From assembly GCA_026985975.1 (NCBI GenBank), contig JALSPL010000415.1, forward strand, positions 1-8,756: a stretch of 8,756 nt of DNA, given 5' to 3'. Position 1 is the stretch's first letter. Each line of letters starts with the position of its first letter. Positions 1-6,200 of the stretch are shown here, piece by piece. The DNA comes from Anaerolineae bacterium (GTDB lineage Bacteria; Chloroflexota; Anaerolineae; J102). Both the position numbers and the translations under genes were made by a program. The notes below the pieces were generated by a model, which worked only from the letters and a program-made list of their open reading frames with translations, made no database searches and was not told where the DNA came from.

Positions 1-43
1 ACGCAGTTTTACCCAGATTGCTACGGATAATCTCTCTCGTGGA

Positions 44-107
44 GACGAAGATAGACGAAAATGGACGATTTTCTTCGTCAATCTTCGTCCTTTCGTCTAT
101 TTTCGTC
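44..107. repeat. Imperfect hairpin of head-to-head GACGA/TCGTC iterations
   Basis: GACGA occurs at 44, 54 and 64, an exact 10-bp step. The reverse complement TCGTC occurs at 75, 85, 93 and 103. The arms 44-60 and 91-107 pair over 17 positions with a single G.T mismatch, including the perfect 10-mer at 51-60 / 91-100. After a 2-base bulge (61-62), 63-68 pairs with 85-90. No T-run follows on either strand, so an intrinsic terminator is unlikely. It could be a dispersed repeat, a transcript hairpin in the 5' leader, or phased protein-binding sites. The structure is directly visible; the role is unknown. Confidence 0.8.
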
Positions 108-208
108 AGCAAATTGGATATAACACGCACAAATCCAGGCACAACTTCATTTTCGCCAGTCTCCAGATTTTTAGATAAGGAGAAGTCGAGATAGCGCCAT
201 GTTATCCT

Positions 209-213
209 AGGAG
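209..213 (+). promoter_or_regulatory. Ribosome binding site of the hybrid PKS/NRPS gene
   Basis: AGGAG lies 6 bases before the ATG at 220 and fixes that start. The only nearby in-frame upstream ATG, at 199, meets a TAG at 208-210 after three codons, so it cannot be the start. Confidence 0.8.
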
Positions 214-219
214 ACATCC

Positions 220-3200
220 ATGCGTGAATTGATCTATTCAAACAATCGCCTTCATGAGGAGGTGGAGGCGGATAGCGGCTATGACATCGCCGTGATAGGC
301 CTTGCCGGGCGTTTTCCCGGCGCTGAATCCATCGAGGCCTTTTGGCAAAACCTTGTTCAGGGCGTTGAATCGATTCGCTTTTTTACCGAGGAGGAGATGC
401 AGGAGGCGGGCGTTGAACCCAGTCTGCTGGCGCATCCTCACTATGTCAACGCGGGCGGACATCTGGAAGGGGCGGATCTTTTTGATTCTAATTTTTTCGG
501 ATTTTATCCCCGCGAAGCGGATATCCTGGATCCCCAGCATCGTATTTTCCTGGAGGTGGCCTGGGAGGCTATCGAGCGGGCGGGGTACAATCCTGATGCG
601 TATAGCGAGCCCATCGGCCTGTTTGCGGGCATGAGCATGGGCTCATATATCTACTTCAACTTGATGCAGAATCGCGCGATACGCGAGATGGTGCAGCCTT
701 ATCAGTTGCCTCTCAGCAGCGACAAGGATTTTCTGACGACTCGGGTGTCATACAAACTGAATCTCAAAGGCCCGAGCGTAACTGTGCAGACGGCCTGCTC
801 CACCTCGTTGGTGGCGGTGCATCTGGCCTGTCAGTCGCTCATCAATTATGAATGCGATATGGCTCTGGCTGGCGGCGTCTCTGTGCGCATTCCGCAAAAA
901 TCAGGTTATCTCTACCAGGAAGGAGGCATTCTCTCGCCCGACGGGCATTGCCGGCCCTTCTCCGTCGACGCCAGGGGTACAGTCAGCGGCGAGGGCGCGG
1001 GCGTGGTGGTGCTGAAACGCCTGGAAGACGCGCTGCGGGATGGCGATTCCATCTATGCGGTTATCAAAGGCGCCGCCATCAACAACGATGGCGCCGGGAA
1101 GGTTGGCTACACTGCTCCCAGTGTGGACGGCCAGGCGCGGGTCATCGCCAACGCCCAGGCGCTGGCCGGGATCGATCCCGCCACCATCACCTACATCGAA
1201 GCCCACGGCACCGGCACCATGTTGGGCGATCCCATCGAGATCGAGGCGCTATCGCAGGTTTTTCGTGAGCATACCGACGAAAAACAGTTCTGCGCCATCG
1301 GTTCCGTCAAGGCCAATATCGGACATCTGGATGCGGCCGCGGGCATTGCGGGCCTGATCAAGACCGTTTTGGCGCTGCATCATAAACAGATTCCTCCTTC
1401 TATCAACTACGCCGCCCCGAATCCTCAAATCGATTTCGAGAACAGCCCATTTTATGTGCAAGACAGGCTCACCGATTGGGTGACGGATCGATTGCCCCGT
1501 CGCGCGGGCGTGAGCTCTTTCGGCATGGGCGGAACCAACGCCCATGCCGTGTTGGAAGAAGCCCCGGCACGCCCGCCTTCCGGCCCCTCTCGCGCCTGGC
1601 AGCTCATCACCCTTTCCACCCGCACGCCCGCGGCCATGGAGCAGGCCACCGACAATCTGGCGGCTCATTTTCGTCAGCACGCGGATATGAATTTTGCCGA
1701 TGCCGCCTACACCCTCAAAATCGGGCGGAAAACTTTCAAGCATCGGCGGATGCTGGTGGCGAGGGACGCCGCCGAGGCCGCGACCATTCTCGAAAATCGT
1801 GAAGCCGGGCGTCTGTTTGACGCCACTGAGGAATTCGAGGGACGGCCTGTGGCCTTCATGTTCAGCGGGCAGGGCGCGCAGTATGTGAACATGGCCCGGG
1901 ATCTGTATGAAAATGAACCTGTTTTCGCCGAACAGGTGGATCGTTGCGCGGATTTGCTGCGCCCGCATCTGGATAGAGATATCCGTCGCCTTATCTTTCC
2001 CCGGGCGGGCGCAGAGGATGCGGCCGCGGAGATGCTGAATCAGACCCGATACACACAGCCCGCGCTTTTCGTCGTCGAATACGCTCTGGCCCAATTGTGG
2101 ATGCACTGGGGCGTGCAACCCCAGGCCATGATCGGCCAGAGCATCGGCGAGTATGTCGCCGCCACGCTGGCGGGCGTCTTTCGTCTGGAAGCGGCGCTGG
2201 AGCTGGTGGCGGCCCGGGGACGACTCATGCAAAGCATGCCGCCCGGCGCCATGCTCAGCGTGCAGATGTCCGAGGCGGATATCGCGCCTTATCTGGCCGA
2301 GGATCAACGGCTCTCCCTGGCCGGGATCAACGCCCCGGCGCTGGTGGTGGCGTCCGGGCCTTTCGAGGCGGTGGACGAACTGGAGCAACGACTGGATGAG
2401 GCGGGCTACGGCGTACGCCGTCTGCACACCTCTCACGCCTTCCACTCCCACATGATGACGCCTATTCTGGCTCCCTTCGCCGAGCTGGTGCGGCGGCTTG
2501 ATCCGCAGCCGCCGCAGGCCCCCTTTGTTTCCAATGTCAGCGGCGACTGGATTACGCCCGAGCAGGCGACCGATCCGGCCTACTGGGCCCAGCATCTGCG
2601 CCAGGCCGTGCGCTTTGCCGAAGGCGTGAAATTGCTGCTTCAAGAGCCCTACATGGCGCTGCTGGAAGTCGGGCCGGGCAACACCCTTTCTCGGCTGGCG
2701 CAGTGGAACACCGGCCCAGGCGATCGACGCATCATTTTGCACAGCCTGCGCCATCCCCGCACCCGGCGGGATGATCAAGCCTTCCTGCTGGAAACGCTGG
2801 GCCAGTTGTGGATGGCCGGAGTCGCGATCGATTGGGAGGCGTTTTATGAGGGAGAGGTGCGTTATCGCATCCCTCTGCCCACCTATCCTTTCCAGCGGCA
2901 GCGTCACTGGATTGGGCCTGACATGCCGGGAGAGAGGATGAGCGTCGCCGACGATATAGGCCTGAGCAAGCGTCAGGATGTTTCTCAATGGCTTTACACC
3001 CCGGCATGGCGGCGGGCGCCCATCACGGGCGATTTGCCCCGCGCCAATGACGATCACGCTCCCTGGCTTATTTTTCGGGACAATCTGGGCGATCCCATGG
3101 CCCAGATTCTGAGAGAAGCCGGTTTCCCCGTCATCATGGCGTCGGTAGGGGAAGATTACCGGCGCGTCGATGATGAGACGTTCATCGTGAAACCGGGCCA

Positions 3201-6200
3201 GGAATCGCACCTGCGGGCATTATTCGAAGCGCTGGACGCAGAAGGACGTTTGCCGGAATCAATCATCATTGCCTGGAATGACGCTCCCAGAGATTTCGAT
3301 GACGCCCGACAGCGGAGCATCGCCACCTTCATCTATCTCGCCAAGACGCTGTACGCCCTGAACGTGACCCGCAACATAAGCATGATATTCATCGGCCATA
3401 ACGCTCTGGATTTTTCGGGCCTTTCGCAGGTGCAGCCAGCTCAGGCCATGCCCCTGGGGCCATGTAAGGTGATCCGTGAGGAATTCCCCAACATTCACTG
3501 TCGATTTCTTGATATCGATGTGCCGCCCGAGCCGGCTCTGCGTCTGAAGCTGGCCCGCAAAGTCGCCCGCGACATCATCCTGGCCGATGATGTGGTGGTG
3601 GCTTATCGCGGCGGACGGCGCTGGGTGCAGGCTTTCGAGCCCCTGCCTACGCCCCGCAACGGCGATACTCGTTTGCGTCAGCGCGGCGTCTATCTCATCA
3701 CGGGCGGGTTGGGCAATATGGGACTGCTCTTCGCCCGCTATCTCGTCGAGAAAGTCGGCGCCAGGCTGGCCCTGGTGGGCCGCACGCCTCTGCCCCCGCA
3801 GGAGGAATGGGGCGCATTGCTGGATTCCGCCATGCCCGATGATCCCGTCGCCCGCAAGATACAGGCTGTGCGTCAATTGCAGAAAATGGGCGCCGAAGTG
3901 CTGGTTTTTGCAGCAGATGTCGCCGACCAGGACGCCATGTCCCGGGTCGTCAGGGAGACCATCGCCCGCTTCGGCGCGCTGCACGGCGTGTTCCATGCCG
4001 CCGGCCTGGTGGGATTGCAAGCGCTGGCCCCGCTGGCGGAACTGGATTCCAGCCTTTGCGACCTGCACTATCGCTCAAAACTTTGGGGAACCATCAGTCT
4101 GGCCTCCGTCCTGAAAGACACGCCTCTCGATTTTGTGTTGCTGCAATCTTCCCTTTCGGCTGTCGTCGGCGGCTATGGCATGGCCGCCTATGCTGCAGTC
4201 AACGCCTTCATGGACGCTTTCGCCGTTCAACAATCTCTGCAATCCGGCGTCACCTGGATGAGCGTCAACTGGGATGGCTGGGCCTTCGACAACGGCGGGA
4301 TGACCAGCCTGACGCCCGGCGGCGCCTCCGATCTGGCCATCCTGCCCGAGGAAGGCCTCCGGGTTCTGGAGCAACTGCTGGCTTATGATGATCTGCCCCA
4401 GGTGCTGGTCTCCACCACCGATGTCAACGCCAGAATACAGAGGCTGTTTGCCGTTCATAAAACAGCCCAGGAGGAGATCATTGATGAGGAGAAGCGGCGA
4501 TTCGACTTGCACCCCCGTCCCGAGATGGAAACCCCCTTCGTCGCTCCCACAACGGAGTTGGAACGCGAGATCGCGTCCCTGTGGGAGCAAACCCTGGGCA
4601 TCAGGCCAGTGGGCGTGGATGATGATTTCTTCGGACTCGGCGGACATTCCTTGCTGGCCACCCAGATCGTCTCCCGTCTGCGCGATCTTTATGGCGTGAG
4701 CCTGCCCCTGCGCCGTTTGTTCGAGTCGCCCACCGTGGCCGCCCTGGCCCGGCTCATCCAGGATGAACAAAGCGGCCCTGCAACTGCGTCTACAACCGAA
4801 TTCGAGATAAAACCCATTCCTCGCCAGGGCGATTTACCCCTCTCGCCGGGCCAGCAGCGGCTCTGGTTCCTGGATCAACTGGATCCGGGCACGCCGCTCT
4901 ATAACAACTTTGCCGCCATTCATATACAGGGGCCTATTGACATTTCTTTGCTTGACCAGAGCCTCAACGCCATCATCCGGCGTCATGAGATTCTGCGCAC
5001 CACCTTCCACGAAGTGGGCGGCAGACCGGTGCAGCGCATCCATGAGGAGACGCCCCTGCATCTGTCTGTGCGGGACATCAGCAACTTGCCCGAGGATGAG
5101 CGCGAGACCCGCATCCGGGAACTGGCCATCGCCCATGCCCGCCAGCCCTTCGATCTGACCGCCGGGCCTTTGCTGCGGGCGGAAGTCCTGCGCGTGAACG
5201 ATGATGAGCACGTGCTCTTCTTCACCATGCACCACATCGTCTCCGACGGCTGGTCGGTGGCCGTGCTGCTGAAAGAATTGACCACCATCTATCAGGCGCT
5301 GGCCGCGGGCGAGGAGCCAGATCTACCGTCCCTGACAATCCAATACGCCGATTTCGCCGCCTGGCAGTTGCAGCGCCTGGAATCAGAAGAGATGGCGGCG
5401 CAAGTGGCCTGGTGGCGGGAGCAATTGGCCGATATCGAACCGCTGGAACTGCCGGCCGATCGCCCGCGCCCGCCCATCCAGACCTCCTCTGGCGCCAATG
5501 AGTGGTTCGAGCTGCCCCCGGAACTCTATAAGCGCCTGACCGATTTGGCCCAGCGTCAGGGCGTTACCAGCTTCATGCTTCTGACCGCGGGGCTCTCAGC
5601 GTTGCTGCACCGCTACACCATGCAGGATGACATCGCCCTGGGCGCGCCCATCGCCAATCGCACCCGGGGGGAGACCGAAGGTCTCATCGGCTTTCTGCTC
5701 AACACGCTGGTGATCCGCACCGATCTCTCGGGCGATCCCACCTTCTCGGAGCTGCTGGCGCGGGTGAAAGAAACCACCCTGGGCGCGTATGATCATCAGG
5801 ACGTCCCCTTTGAGATGTTGGTGGACGCGTTGCAACCTGCGCGGGATATGAGCCGCACGCCCCTTTTTCAGGTGATGATTGATCTCCAGCAATCACAACT
5901 TTCTCGTTTGCAGCTCCCTGGCCTGTCGCTCTCCCTGTTGCCTATAGACGACGGCACGGCCAAATTTGATATGGCATTTTCTCTGGAAGAAACGCCAGAG
6001 ACCATCTCCGGCTTTGTCAATTATAATACGGACCTGTTTTATCAGGCCAGAATCCGACGGTTGATCCGGCATTTCATCCGTTTGCTGGACGCAGTCACCG
6101 CCCAACCCGATCTGCACATTTCGCAACTGCCATTGCTCTCCCCCCAGGAGGCGGCCCGACTGGACGCCTGGGGCGGCCTCACCTCCTACGCCTCTGTGGC

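Larger units (their letters stand above)
1..219. other. Non-coding leader of the PKS/NRPS operon
   Basis: This AT-richer stretch precedes the synthase gene. It contains an inverted iterated repeat (44-107) and a ribosome binding site (209-213). Between them (108-208) I see no gene, no convincing promoter pair and no terminator T-run. A frame open from the left edge (2-178, 58 codons) has no recognisable domain and runs through the repeat, so I do not call it a gene. The operon promoter is probably here or just to the left, but cannot be placed by eye. Confidence 0.6.

Noticed and set aside
44..107. Intrinsic terminator for an upstream gene
   Set aside because: The hairpin is long and AT-rich and no T-run follows on either strand.
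119..124. TATAAC as a possible -10 box
   Set aside because: No convincing -35 hexamer lies 16-18 bases upstream, and sigma-factor consensus for the host is unknown.
2..178. Frame open from the left edge, 58 codons, ending at TAA 176-178
   Set aside because: It runs through the iterated hairpin repeat, has no recognisable motif, and its start is outside the window. It is probably non-coding.
199..210. Three-codon leader ORF (ATG to TAG) just upstream of the synthase start
   Set aside because: The nearest purine-rich site ends about 16 bases before it, too far for a good RBS, and so short a frame cannot be supported by eye.
1249..3210. Long open frame on the - strand opposite KS/AT (653 codons), and similar - strand frames at 3259-4068, 4075-4770, 6646-7542, 7594-8241 and 8223-8726
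   Set aside because: They lie entirely opposite strongly conserved PKS/NRPS coding sequence. Their translations show no domain or motif, and long antisense frames are expected in GC-rich genes.
2910..3680. Hidden DH domain between AT and KR
   Set aside because: No HxxxGxxxxP motif is visible, and the segment length and the YTPAWRR opening fit the structural half of KR.
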